NCBI GenBank assembly: GCA_029821455.1
Contig: JALGTI010000008.1
Coordinates: 1-22,476 of the forward strand
Length of the DNA stretch: 22,476 bases
DNA from: Candidatus Zipacnadia bacterium
GTDB taxonomy: Bacteria > Armatimonadota > Zipacnadia > Zipacnadales > Zipacnadaceae
Direction of reading: 5' to 3'
Under the pieces are notes generated by a model. It worked only from the letters and a program-made list of their open reading frames with translations, was not told the DNA's origin and searched no databases. Each line of letters starts with the position of its first letter. Position 1 is the first letter of the stretch. Below, one piece after another: positions 1 through 7,559 of this stretch. The position numbers and the translations under genes were made by a program.

Positions 1-1258
1 CCGGACGAAAGCGCCCACATTGCTTACTTACGAGAGTTGGTCAGTTTACGCGCGCTGCCTGTCTTCACTACGGGCAGTGGGAACTATGAGGCCCATCAGC
101 CGCCTCTTTACTACTTGTCGGCCATGCCTGCTTTCCTGGTGGCCCGTGCCATCTCTCCGGCCGGGGCCGACGGCCTGGGCGCGCTCGGTGTCAAGCTCCT
201 GCGGCTGTGGAGTGTGCTGCTGGGCGGGCTATCGCTGGTTGCAGCATACTATCTCGGCCGGCTACTGTTTCCATGCTCCTGGCCCTTACAGGTGGCACTG
301 CCGGCGGCCCTGGCGGCCTTGCCCTCACGGACCTTCATCTGCGCCAGCGTTAGTAACGATGTGGCCAGCGAGCTATTCAGCATTGTGGCGTTGGCGCTGA
401 TGGTGAGCGGCTTGCGGGAGGGTTTCACCCCTCGGCGTGTGGGCGCTGATGGTGAGCGGCTTGCGGGAGGGTTTCACCCCTCGGCGTGTGGCCTGGCTAG
501 GGCTCGTCATCGCCTTGGCGTTGCTGTCCAAGACCACTTGCCTGGCGCTGATTCCGGTGGCAATTGTAGCAGTCACCCTCGGCAGCCGTGCAGAGCGTGC
601 AATTGACTGGCGACGAGCGCTGCTGGGACTGCTGATTATCGCCGCCATCATCACCTCCGTGTGGGGATGGTGGGCCATCCGCAATGTAGTGCTGTACGGC
701 GACCCGTTGGCGACAGCAGCCTTCGAAGAGGTTTTCAGCAAGGACCGGGCGACACCGCAGTATTTCTATAGTAACCCCCAGGCAACGTTCAGCCCGCCAA
801 TGTATGCACAGCTCGTGGCAAGGGTGACCCTCCTGAGTCTGTGGGGTGTATTTGGCCAGGCCTGTGAATACATGCCGCCGCTGTACTATGCCCTGGGTAA
901 GCTGCTTGCCGCCTTTGCGCTCCTGGGGTTGCTTGCGAGGCTGCTGCGAGGGTGGCAATCGCGGACTGCTATTGACGCCCAGTCAGTCCGAATCTGGGTG
1001 GTGCTGGGACTGATGTTAGGCGTGGTACTGGCGATGTTCACAGCTTTCAATGCCAGCTTCTTCCAGGCCCAGGCCCGCTACCTGTTCCCGGCCAACGCTG
1101 CGCTCGCGGCGGTCTTTGTCGCCGGCCTGTCTGGCCTAGCTGCAGGCCGCTGGCGGCCGCTGCCGGTGTGGACTGGCGTGGCGATACTAGCTATTATGAC
1201 GGTGTGGGTATTAGACGCCTGGTTTACATTGAGCTTCTTGCCGTTCGAGTCATTCTAG
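1..1258 (+). pseudogene. PMT/GT39-like membrane glycosyltransferase, 5' partial and frameshifted
   Basis: This is an integral membrane protein that resembles the GT-C fold dolichyl/undecaprenyl-phosphate-sugar-dependent glycosyltransferases (PMT/GT39/ArnT-like). The first visible residues, read in frame 1 from base 1, contain a DESAH motif, then an EAHQPPLYY motif, typical of the first extracytoplasmic loop. Many hydrophobic segments follow. The upstream start lies outside the window. A 49-bp tandem duplication (393-441 and 442-490) shifts the frame. Frame 1 carries the N-terminal part and runs out at 606. The rest is open in frame 2 from about 437 to the stop at 1258. Removing one copy restores a continuous reading frame of 402 visible residues, so this was one gene. 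It could be a real disabling mutation, a slip-reversible site or an assembly error. The GTG at 437 is not a natural start. The next gene is a GT2 enzyme, suggesting a glycan-assembly neighbourhood. The family is fairly sure; the acceptor is unknown. Confidence 0.75.
393..491 (+). repeat. 49-bp perfect tandem duplication inside the GT39-like gene
   Basis: Bases 393-441 are repeated exactly at 442-490 (one more base matches, giving a 50-bp match at a 49-bp period). Because 49 is not a multiple of three, the second copy moves the reading frame by one. Both copies encode the same peptide, beginning ALMVSGLREG, in different frames. No other copy was noticed in the window. Confidence 0.95.
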
Positions 1259-1283
1259 GCCCATTCAATCAAGGAAGCACTGG

Positions 1284-2003
1284 ATGACCCAAGCCAACGA
1301 CATCCTGCTGACCGTCATAGTCGTGGCTCACAATGAGGCTGACACCATCGCGGAGATTCTCCAGAAGGTGGTGGAGGTTGAGATAGACAAGGAGATTATC
1401 GTCCTGGACAACGCTTCCACCGATGGAACGCGCGAGATTATCCAGGGCCTTAATCTACCTGGCCTGCGCACTGTGCTCCAGCCCCGGAACATTGGCAAAG
1501 GCCACGCTGTCAAAGAGGGTATCAGGTTGGCGAGAGGGAAGTATGTAGTAGTCCAGGATGCCGACCTGGAATATGACCCGCGGGACTTCGTCCCGTTGCT
1601 GGAGGCAGTTCAGCGGCCGGAGGTGCTGGCTGTGAGCGGTTCACGGTGGCTGGGTCTGCGTCGTAACGGCAAGCGGCTGACCCATACGGCTTATAATGTG
1701 GGACGCAACCTGATAGACGGATTCTTTCGCCTGCTGTACTGCAGCAACTTGACTGATGTATCAACCTGCTACAAGATGGTATCTGTAGACGTACTGCGCT
1801 CACTCGAGCTGCGCGGGGATGGCTTTGATCTGGACTTTGAACTGCCGGCCAAGCTGGTCAGGCGGGCACGGCAAGTCGGGAAGCGCATCGTTGAAGTGCC
1901 AATCGCCTACTATCCGCGCACCATCGTCGAGGGCAAAAAGATTCGCTGGTGGCATGGCTTGCAGGCCATCGGCACGCTGCTCAAGTATCGCTTCTGGCGT
2001 TAG
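1284..2003 (+). CDS. Glycosyltransferase family 2, DPM1-like
   Basis: A 239-residue GT-A fold glycosyltransferase, probably transferring a sugar from a nucleotide donor to a polyprenyl-phosphate carrier on the cytoplasmic side of the membrane. Near the N-terminus are the family motifs VVAHNEAD (about residues 13-20) and LDNASTDGT (41-49). The metal-binding DAD-type motif is QDADLEYDP at 91-99. The length fits dolichol-phosphate-mannose-synthase-like enzymes without C-terminal membrane helices, and no transmembrane segment is visible. The ATG at 1284 has AAGGAAG at 1271-1277 as ribosome binding site. It follows the broken GT39-like gene by 25 bp. GT-C enzymes use the polyprenyl-linked sugars that such GT2 enzymes make, so the pair could have worked together (inference). 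The sugar cannot be told from sequence. Confidence 0.88.
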   Translation: MTQANDILLTVIVVAHNEADTIAEILQKVVEVEIDKEIIVLDNASTDGTREIIQGLNLPGLRTVLQPRNIGKGHAVKEGIRLARGKYVVVQDADLEYDPRDFVPLLEAVQRPEVLAVSGSRWLGLRRNGKRLTHTAYNVGRNLIDGFFRLLYCSNLTDVSTCYKMVSVDVLRSLELRGDGFDLDFELPAKLVRRARQVGKRIVEVPIAYYPRTIVEGKKIRWWHGLQAIGTLLKYRFWR

Positions 2004-2063
2004 GCGGTCAGACCGTGTGGACTTCAGGCAAGCTGCGGGTTCGGCAAGCTCACCGTCCTGTCT

Positions 2064-2106
2064 TCAACCCTGAGGCTCAGACCCGAAGGGAGCTAGTCGA
2101 AGGAGA
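2064..2106. repeat. Degenerate intergenic repeat of the CTGAG...GTCGAAGG type
   Basis: Between the GT2 gene and lptC, the perfect palindrome CTGAGGCTCAG (2070-2080) is followed by two GAAGG-ending half units (CCGAAGGG and GTCGAAGG). It resembles the short repeat consensus CCTGAGCNTGTCGAAGG found scattered in many metagenomic genomes; a closer copy is at 12231-12249. No coding function is seen here. Confidence 0.5.
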
Positions 2107-2135
2107 AGCTTGCCCTACGTAAGAGATGTGGTGGC

Positions 2136-2154
2136 GTAGGCTTCCAGCCCGTGG
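2136..2154. repeat. GTAGGCTTCCAGCCYG-type intergenic repeat, copy 1
   Basis: GTAGGCTTCCAGCCCGTGG is a short imperfect inverted repeat (GGCTtccAGCC). Related copies lie at 14085-14102 and 17151-17170, with a weaker one at 13599-13619. All are in gaps between genes. It covers the upstream GTG at 2151, one reason that codon was rejected as the lptC start. Confidence 0.6.
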
Positions 2155-2174
2155 CGCATCAGGCAGGTGTTAGA

Positions 2175-2738
2175 GTGAAGAGACCGGGGCTGGTGGTGAT
2201 CGGTGTAGCTGTAGGAGCGGCTGCGGTGGTCAGCATTGTGGCAGTCGTCATGCTGAGACGCCAGCCGCTGCCACAGCCACCCACACTCGTGAGGCCCTCG
2301 GCTCAGCTACCGGCTCACGCTGAGATCAAGGGGGCCGAGATAAGCCACGAGGATGAGGCTGGGAATGTGCTGTGGCGCTTGAAGGCAGGCGGCAAGGCGG
2401 ACTATGACCAGCAGGCCCGCATCACCACCGCCGCCGACGTGCGCTGGGAGTTCTTTTCCAGCGGGCAGCCGACGATTGTGATAGAGGCCCCCGTGTTCGT
2501 GGGCGACTATCCCCAGCGTGAGCTTGGATTTGGTGAGGGTGTGCTGATACATACGGCAGACGGCCAGCAGACCTTTGAGGCCCAGAGGGTAACATATCAG
2601 TTCGATAGCCATGAGCTGCTGCTTGAACAGCCCCGCCTGGTCAAGGGACGTTACGAGATCACTGGCGCCAGGGCTGTGCTCGACATTGCTGAAGAGCAGT
2701 TGCACCTGACCGGCGGCGTACGCCTGACGCGCAGTTAA
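2175..2738 (+). CDS. lptC: LptC-like LPS export protein
   Basis: LptC is the single-span inner-membrane protein that takes lipopolysaccharide from the LptB2FG transporter and passes it to LptA. This protein of about 187 residues has a short basic N-terminus, one hydrophobic helix (about residues 5-27) and a proline-rich linker. A beta-rich LptC domain follows, with phrases such as GNVLWRLKAGGKADYD, RYEITGARAVLDI and LHLTGGVRL typical of the OstA/LptC fold. The GTG at 2175 is preferred because AGGTG stands five bases upstream. The in-frame GTG at 2151 lies inside a repeat and has no ribosome binding site; it would add eight residues. lptA follows after 29 bp, then lptB and lptF/G, which supports the assignment strongly although LptC sequences diverge quickly. 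Confidence 0.85.
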   Translation: MKRPGLVVIGVAVGAAAVVSIVAVVMLRRQPLPQPPTLVRPSAQLPAHAEIKGAEISHEDEAGNVLWRLKAGGKADYDQQARITTAADVRWEFFSSGQPTIVIEAPVFVGDYPQRELGFGEGVLIHTADGQQTFEAQRVTYQFDSHELLLEQPRLVKGRYEITGARAVLDIAEEQLHLTGGVRLTRS

Positions 2739-2767
2739 CTGCAGGGGAACTCATCGGGGTGAAGCTT

Positions 2768-3301
2768 ATGAAAAAACGTGTTATGCTACTCCTGGCTCTG
2801 GCCATCGGACTGGCGGTAACTGTGGCCCTGGCCCAGGCTACCAAACGCACCCAGACTGCTGTCATCACTGCTGATGACCTTGTGTATGATTGGGACACCG
2901 ACATCTTCGAGTTCACTGGCAACTGCCGGGTACAGATTTCTGGCCCTGATGAGGCGACAATGACCGCGCCCAAGATGATCGTAGAACTCAACGAGAAGGC
3001 GGACAGGGTCAAGATACTCCGCACCGTGGGCAAGACCCACTTCAGCGTCCTGACCGCCCCCAATAACAAGGGCCAGCGGCGACGCATCGAGGCCTCCAGC
3101 AACAACGGTGCGACTTATAATGAGACTACTCAGAAGGTGGTACTCAGTGGCGGGGCGGTGGCCGATATGACGATGGTTCCACCGGATGAGCGCGTTCACG
3201 CCGTGCACTTTAAGGGAGAACGGATAACGGCTGACCTGAACACCAAGCAGATCAAAGTCAGCCAGGCGCATATGGAGGTCACCGGCGACGTAGAGCAATA
3301 G
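2768..3301 (+). CDS. lptA: LptA/OstA-like periplasmic LPS-transport protein
   Basis: This is a secreted OstA-domain protein that would form the periplasmic bridge carrying lipopolysaccharide from LptC to the outer-membrane LptD. The protein of about 177 residues starts with a clear signal peptide (MKKR, a hydrophobic core, and probable cleavage after ALAQA). The mature part has the repeating beta-strand pattern of OstA, for example ITADDLVYDWDTDIFEFTG at the beginning and VVLSGGAVADM and MEVTGDV near the end. ATG 2768 is chosen over the GTG at 2759 because GGGGTGA (2756-2762) sits five bases before it and the signal peptide then begins cleanly. It lies between lptC and lptB in the same direction. 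A second LptC-like protein is less likely given the signal peptide. Confidence 0.85.
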   Translation: MKKRVMLLLALAIGLAVTVALAQATKRTQTAVITADDLVYDWDTDIFEFTGNCRVQISGPDEATMTAPKMIVELNEKADRVKILRTVGKTHFSVLTAPNNKGQRRRIEASSNNGATYNETTQKVVLSGGAVADMTMVPPDERVHAVHFKGERITADLNTKQIKVSQAHMEVTGDVEQ

Positions 3302-3319
3302 CATAAGGCGCCAACAACA

Positions 3320-4039
3320 ATGGCACTGGTAGCCGAAGGACTTGTCAAATCATATAGCGGCAGGCGGGTGGTGGATAACGTCAGCCTCGAAGTGCAGCGC
3401 GGCGAGATCGTGGGCCTGCTGGGGCCCAATGGCGCCGGCAAGACCACCACCTTCTATATGGTGCTGGGCCTGGTGCGCTCTGAGGCGGGCCGCGTGCTGC
3501 TGGATGGTGCGGATCTGGCCGACCTGCCGATGCACCAGCGCTGCCGCAAGGGCCTCGGCTACCTGGCCCAGGAGCCGTCGGTCTTCCGCAAGCTCAACGT
3601 CCGCGACAACCTGTTGCTGATCCTGGAGATGCAGCCGCTTACTCCGGCCGAGCGCAACAAGCGGGCCGATGAGCTGATGGAGAAGCTGAGGGTCGAGCAC
3701 CTCGCCGGTGCCCTCGGGCAGGTGCTCTCCGGCGGCGAGCGGCGGCGCACAGAAATAGCCCGCGCTCTGTGCACCTCGCCATCGTTTATCCTGCTCGATG
3801 AGCCCTTCACCGGTGTTGACCCCATCGCCATTGACGACATCAAGGATATTGTCACTGATCTGCGCTCAGAGGACATCGGGATACTTATCACCGACCACAA
3901 TGTGCGCGAGACCCTCAACATCACTGACCGGGCTTACATTATCTCCGAGGGCGTCATTCGCACCCAGGGCCCCTCGGACGAGCTGCCGAATGATCCCATC
4001 GCGCGCCAGTACTACCTGGGCGAGCGCTTCCAGATGTGA
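3320..4039 (+). CDS. lptB: LPS export ABC transporter ATP-binding protein LptB
   Basis: LptB is the cytoplasmic ATPase that powers extraction of lipopolysaccharide by LptFG. The 239-residue length is normal for the family. All ABC motifs are present: Walker A GPNGAGKT (35-42), Q-loop Gln in AQEPSVFRKL (from about 83), signature LSGGE (136-140), Walker B ILLDEP (157-162) and the switch histidine in ITDHNVRETL (His193). The QEPSVFRKL stretch and the DHNVRETL switch region are LptB-specific rather than general ABC features. Its stop overlaps the GTG proposed for the following permease gene (GTGA), so the two are probably translationally coupled. There is no sign of disruption. Confidence 0.97.
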   Translation: MALVAEGLVKSYSGRRVVDNVSLEVQRGEIVGLLGPNGAGKTTTFYMVLGLVRSEAGRVLLDGADLADLPMHQRCRKGLGYLAQEPSVFRKLNVRDNLLLILEMQPLTPAERNKRADELMEKLRVEHLAGALGQVLSGGERRRTEIARALCTSPSFILLDEPFTGVDPIAIDDIKDIVTDLRSEDIGILITDHNVRETLNITDRAYIISEGVIRTQGPSDELPNDPIARQYYLGERFQM

Positions 4040-5163
4040 CTGCACCGCCGGCCACCACTGGCCTCAGATACGCCCTGTTGCCTATGCACAAACTAGATCG
4101 CTACATCCTGGGCGAGGTGTTGGGGCCGCTTCTGTTCGGAATCGGCGCCTTTGTCATCATCCTGGTCAGCGTAGACATCCTCCGCGAGGCTTTCAAGCTG
4201 ATCTTCCGACAGGGCATACCTGCGCTCATCGTGGCCCAGGCCTTCATCTACCAACTGCCCCAGACCATCGCCCTGACGCTGCCCATGGGCACGCTGTTTG
4301 GAGTTCTGATGGCGATGAGCCGCCTTAGCAGCGAGGGTGAAGTCGTTGCAATCCAGGCCGGAGGGGTCAGCTTCCCCCGTATCGCCCTGCCTATGGTGGT
4401 GGTCGGCATAGTGGTGTCACTGGCCACATTTGCCCTCAACGAGACCATCTCCCCGCCAGCCAACAAGGCTGCGCGCCGCTTGTTGGCCGAGGCCGGAGGG
4501 AGTGACCTGGCTGTCAGGCACCACTATACCTTCCAGATACCGCCTGAAGGCGAACCAGACAAGTACATGCATGCTGCAGTCTTTGATACCCGCAATCTTA
4601 CTCTCCAGAAAGTCCTGATCATCGAGTGGCGGGCTGGAGAGCCGTGGAAATGGTTTATTGCTGATTCAGCACAGTGGGAAGGCGAAGAGATAGTTCTGCA
4701 CGACCTTACGTACGTCAGCCACAACGGCCGCACTACCACTCACCTTGACCAGTTAACCTATCACATCGGAATGGCTCCAGAGCAAGTGGCCCGCTATGAG
4801 CGCAAGCCCGATGATATGAGTATGGCTGAGCTTGGGCAGGAGCTGCGGCTGCGCTCGCAGGTGGATCCAGGTGATCGCTCACTGTACGAGCTGCGCCAGC
4901 ACTACCACAGTCACACCGCCATCCCCTGGTGCGCGCTGGGCTTTGCGCTGCTTGCCGCGCCCCTGGCTCTGCGGCCTCAGCGCACCAGCGCCGGCGTCGG
5001 TCTTGGCATATCGCTGGGGATTATTCTGTTTTACTACGTGGCCTTCTATCTGCTCAGCGTCGTCGGCGAGCAGGGCGCCATCCCGCCCGTGGTGGCAGCC
5101 TGGCTGCCGAATGTAGCGCTGTTTCTGGTCGGCATCGGCCTTATTATAGATCGCTCGCGCTGA
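4036..5163 (+). CDS. LptF/LptG (YjgP/YjgQ) family permease
   Basis: This is the membrane subunit of the LPS-extracting ABC transporter. The sequence has the family N-terminus HKLDRYILGEVLGP and a first hydrophobic block. The LPMGTLFGVLMAMSRLSSEGEVVAIQAGG region that contacts LptB follows, then a hydrophilic periplasmic jellyroll domain (about residues 140-290) and three C-terminal helices. Length, 375 residues, fits LptF or LptG. Proteobacteria use one of each, but only one permease gene is present here, so the complex may be a homodimer or the partner may be elsewhere. Start is uncertain. GTG 4036 overlaps the lptB stop as GTGA. ATG 4084 would give the family's usual N-terminus but has no visible ribosome binding site. 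LptF cannot be told from LptG by eye. Confidence 0.92.
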   Translation: MTAPPATTGLRYALLPMHKLDRYILGEVLGPLLFGIGAFVIILVSVDILREAFKLIFRQGIPALIVAQAFIYQLPQTIALTLPMGTLFGVLMAMSRLSSEGEVVAIQAGGVSFPRIALPMVVVGIVVSLATFALNETISPPANKAARRLLAEAGGSDLAVRHHYTFQIPPEGEPDKYMHAAVFDTRNLTLQKVLIIEWRAGEPWKWFIADSAQWEGEEIVLHDLTYVSHNGRTTTHLDQLTYHIGMAPEQVARYERKPDDMSMAELGQELRLRSQVDPGDRSLYELRQHYHSHTAIPWCALGFALLAAPLALRPQRTSAGVGLGISLGIILFYYVAFYLLSVVGEQGAIPPVVAAWLPNVALFLVGIGLIIDRSR

Positions 5164-5210
5164 GGCAGACCGCTGCGCGAACCAGCTACTGGCTATGGAC
5201 ACGGGGGTGT

Positions 5211-6758
5211 ATGATGACATTCTACACCATCTTCGCACTGATTCTGCTGCCGATTCTTGGAGGCTTCATTGCCTGGGCCGGTGATGTGATAGGTTATCGG
5301 CTGGGCAAGAGCCGGCGTTCGCTGTTGGGCATGCGACCACGGGTAACGGCGCGGGTTGTGGGCATCGTCGTCGGGGTACTTCTGGTCCTGGCAACGCTGG
5401 CGGTCGCTGCCGCTGGCAGCCGCGAGGTGAGCGATGCCCTCTTCAACCTGGCCCAACTTCGCTCCGCACAGACCACCCTCGGCCATCAGAATGACGTCTT
5501 GCAGGAGCAGGTACAGACAGCCAGGCAACAAGCCGACAAGGCTCAGACGCAGGTCACCGAACTCTACGAGCAGTCAGAGGAGTTGAACACCCAGGTAGAA
5601 GAGACCCAGGAGATGCTTCGGAGGGCAAATTCGCAGCTTAGCTCCGTCCGCAGCCAACTGAGTACTGCCAGACGAGACCGGGACAAAGTGGCAGCCGAAA
5701 GGGATGATTTGACTGCTCAGAGGGACAAGCTCAAAGACCAGCTAACGCAATTGACGGACAAGTATGTGAAGACCAATGCAAATCTTGCTGAGGCTGAGGT
5801 AAACCTCCAGGATGCTCAGCAACAGAACGATAAGTTGCGGGCCAAGAATGAGGAGCTACACGCAGAGCAGACAAAACTCAAACAAGAGAACTTACAACTT
5901 GTCAGTACTAATGACACCCTCCGCCACCGGCAAGAAGACCTCAACCGAAAGATAGAAAAGCTAAACAACAGCATCACGGAGTTCGACACAAGAGCGGCCG
6001 ACTCCAGGGCAAGGATGGAGGATGCCGAAGCCGAAGCCAGGGCGCTCCTGAATGATCTGTTCGCCTGGCAGATGGGCGCGGCCGGTCGTCCTTTGATGTA
6101 CGAACCGGGCGAGGAGATCATCTGCGCCGTGCTGGACACCGATCAGACGGGTGCGCAGATGGAGGCCAGCATCTGGGAACTGTTGCACATTGCCAGCGGG
6201 ATCGCGGCCGGACGCGGAGCGGTCATCGGAGAGAACGGTATGGCGGTGAAGGTGCTGGCTCCCATACCTCCGGAGCGCCTTGGCGAAGAGGTGCCGGAGG
6301 CCGAGATAGTCCGCGACCTGGCCCGTCGCATCCGGCGCAGCCCGACCCACGGCTTTGTGGTGAGCGTCCGCTCGCTGCGCAGGGTGTTTGAGGGTGAGGG
6401 CGGACAGGTGCAGGTGGAGCTATGGGGTACCCCCAACTCGCGGCTGTTCAGAGAGGGCGACGTAATACTGAGTGCCAGCCTGGACGGCTCAGCGCCTCGC
6501 GGCGAGGTATTCCGCGACCTGTTGACCCTGATGACGCAAATACGCCGCGTCCTGCGCGAACGTGACCTGATGCCAGACCCGGAGACCGGCCAATTCTTCA
6601 CCGTGCCAGCAGAGGATATCCTGATGGTTATGGATGACTTGCTGGAGGCCGGTGGCAAACGCAAGCTTGAGGCAGTGGCCGGGGTTGACATATACAAGCT
6701 TATGCCTGAACACGAGGCTGTCAGCGTGCGACTGAGGGTCGTCCCACGTGACACCTAG
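5211..6758 (+). CDS. DUF3084 family membrane coiled-coil protein
   Basis: A 515-residue protein matching the DUF3084 family, best known from Cyanobacteria and of unknown function. Two transmembrane helices occupy about residues 3-24 and 44-68. The basic loop between them has the family phrase GYRLGKSRRSLLGMRPR. A long, charged, Gln/Glu/Lys-rich coiled coil follows, from about 80 to 285. A globular C-terminal domain then starts near FAWQMGAAGRPLMYEPGEEI. The frame is open upstream to 4929, but that would overlap almost all of the permease 3' end. ATG 5211 (or 5214) follows a GGGGGTG ribosome binding site and starts just before the first helix. It sits 47 bp after the LptF/G gene and 31 bp before the YqgF-like gene, so it is likely co-transcribed with the lpt genes. 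A role as scaffold or envelope factor is only inference. Confidence 0.85.
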   Translation: MMTFYTIFALILLPILGGFIAWAGDVIGYRLGKSRRSLLGMRPRVTARVVGIVVGVLLVLATLAVAAAGSREVSDALFNLAQLRSAQTTLGHQNDVLQEQVQTARQQADKAQTQVTELYEQSEELNTQVEETQEMLRRANSQLSSVRSQLSTARRDRDKVAAERDDLTAQRDKLKDQLTQLTDKYVKTNANLAEAEVNLQDAQQQNDKLRAKNEELHAEQTKLKQENLQLVSTNDTLRHRQEDLNRKIEKLNNSITEFDTRAADSRARMEDAEAEARALLNDLFAWQMGAAGRPLMYEPGEEIICAVLDTDQTGAQMEASIWELLHIASGIAAGRGAVIGENGMAVKVLAPIPPERLGEEVPEAEIVRDLARRIRRSPTHGFVVSVRSLRRVFEGEGGQVQVELWGTPNSRLFREGDVILSASLDGSAPRGEVFRDLLTLMTQIRRVLRERDLMPDPETGQFFTVPAEDILMVMDDLLEAGGKRKLEAVAGVDIYKLMPEHEAVSVRLRVVPRDT

Positions 6759-6789
6759 ACCATCAGTGCTGCCGAGGTGAGGGGAGCAA

Positions 6790-7197
6790 ATGGAAACGCA
6801 AATCATCCTCGGGGTCGACCCCGGACGGTCCAAGTGCGGGCTGACGGTGTTGGGGGGAGACGGCAACGTGCTCGCGCGTCGGATCGTGCCGGCAGAAGAG
6901 CTGGGTGCTGAGGCGGCGCGTCTGGTCGCCGAATTCTCCGTGGATGCCATTGCCCTGGGTGACCGTACAGGCTTTCGTCAGGCCAGCGAGGCCATCTCCC
7001 AACACTGTCCAGACGTGCCCATCCGCTTGGTTGATGAGCAGATGACCTCGGTTCTGGCTCGCCACCTCTACTGGATTGAGCATCCCCCGCGCGGCCTGTG
7101 GCTTCTGGTACCAACGGCGTGGCGCGTGCCGCCGGGCCCGATTGACGACTACGCCGCCCTGGTACTAGCAGAGCGGCTGCGCCGTGATAGCCAGTAA
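6790..7197 (+). CDS. Small YqgF/RuvX-like RNase H-fold protein
   Basis: A 135-residue RNase H-fold protein of the YqgF/RuvX superfamily, whose members include the pre-16S rRNA-processing nuclease and proposed Holliday-junction resolvases. The hallmark ILGVDPGRSKCG (6-17) carries the first catalytic Asp (Asp10). Possible partners are Glu83 in VDEQMTS and Asp119/120 in PIDDYAALVLAERL, in the expected order D-E-D. It resembles the short version next to DUF3084 genes in Cyanobacteria, with Lys-Cys-Gly after DPGR, more than housekeeping RuvX. A separate true ruvX may therefore exist elsewhere. ATG 6790 follows a purine-rich GAGGTGAGGGGAG. It is the last gene before a strong terminator. The substrate, RNA or DNA, cannot be decided. 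Confidence 0.82.
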   Translation: METQIILGVDPGRSKCGLTVLGGDGNVLARRIVPAEELGAEAARLVAEFSVDAIALGDRTGFRQASEAISQHCPDVPIRLVDEQMTSVLARHLYWIEHPPRGLWLLVPTAWRVPPGPIDDYAALVLAERLRRDSQ

Positions 7198-7212
7198 GCC
7201 GGCACACAGACA

Positions 7213-7241
7213 GCCCGGGGCATCCCCCGGGCCTTCGTTTT
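7213..7241 (+). terminator. Rho-independent terminator after the lpt-DUF3084-YqgF run
   Basis: A perfect 8-bp GC stem, GCCCGGGG (7213-7220) with CCCCGGGC (7225-7232), encloses a CATC loop. It is followed by CTTCGTTTT. It lies 15 bp after the YqgF-like stop codon and separates the operon from a convergent small gene. Confidence 0.88.
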
Positions 7242-7257
7242 GGCTAGGCACGCTGCC

Positions 7258-7428
7258 TCAATATGAAGGCCGGGTTGGGGCGCTGAGGGCCGCCGCTATG
7301 AGCAAGCCGAAGACCACACCGGTGAACGCACACAGATTGCCTCCGAAGTCGGTGAGGTACTCCTCGCCGACTGCCCATCCGACGCCCCCAAGCCCCGCTG
7401 TAACGGCCAACCCCAATAGTATTCGCAT
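7258..7428 (-). CDS. Small two-helix membrane protein, 56 residues, unknown function
   Basis: On the minus strand an ATG at 7428 opens a 56-residue frame ending in TGA at 7258-7260. The product starts MRILLGLAVTAGLGGVGWAVG, a hydrophobic stretch. A short polar part (EEYLTDFGGN) follows, then a second hydrophobic stretch, LCAFTGVVFGLLIAAAL, and the tail SAPTRPSY. AGGGGTGG stands about seven bases before the start codon, a good ribosome binding site, and a TATAAT hexamer on the same strand lies about 85 bp upstream (7513-7518). I recognise no family; the Gly-rich helices suggest packing within the membrane. It converges on the lpt-DUF3084 operon with the terminator between. The start signal, helix pattern and clean stop make a real gene more likely than chance, but the length leaves doubt. 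Confidence 0.55.
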   Translation of the reverse strand: MRILLGLAVTAGLGGVGWAVGEEYLTDFGGNLCAFTGVVFGLLIAAALSAPTRPSY

Positions 7429-7490
7429 CTGTGTCCACCCCTATATGTAAGGTGGTTGTGTCTGCGGGCAGCCGTCCTCCGACCGGTATA

Positions 7491-7518
7491 TGTTACAACT
7501 CTGTTACCTAGTATTATA
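7491..7518 (-). promoter_or_regulatory. Candidate -10 box and direct repeat upstream of the 56-residue gene
   Basis: Read on the minus strand, TATAAT occupies 7518-7513 but no convincing -35 box is seen 16-18 bp away. Just downstream of it (7491-7496 and 7502-7507 on the plus strand) TGTTAC occurs twice with an 11-bp period, one helical turn, which could be an operator. This is suggestive only. Confidence 0.3.
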
Positions 7519-7559
7519 TCCCAAGCGGCGAGTCGCTAAGCATAAATCTGCTGTAGCCC

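Noticed and set aside
4929..5210. Upstream extension of the DUF3084 reading frame
   Set aside because: It would overlap 235 bp of the permease gene, has no ribosome binding site, and the family N-terminal helix begins only after ATG 5211.
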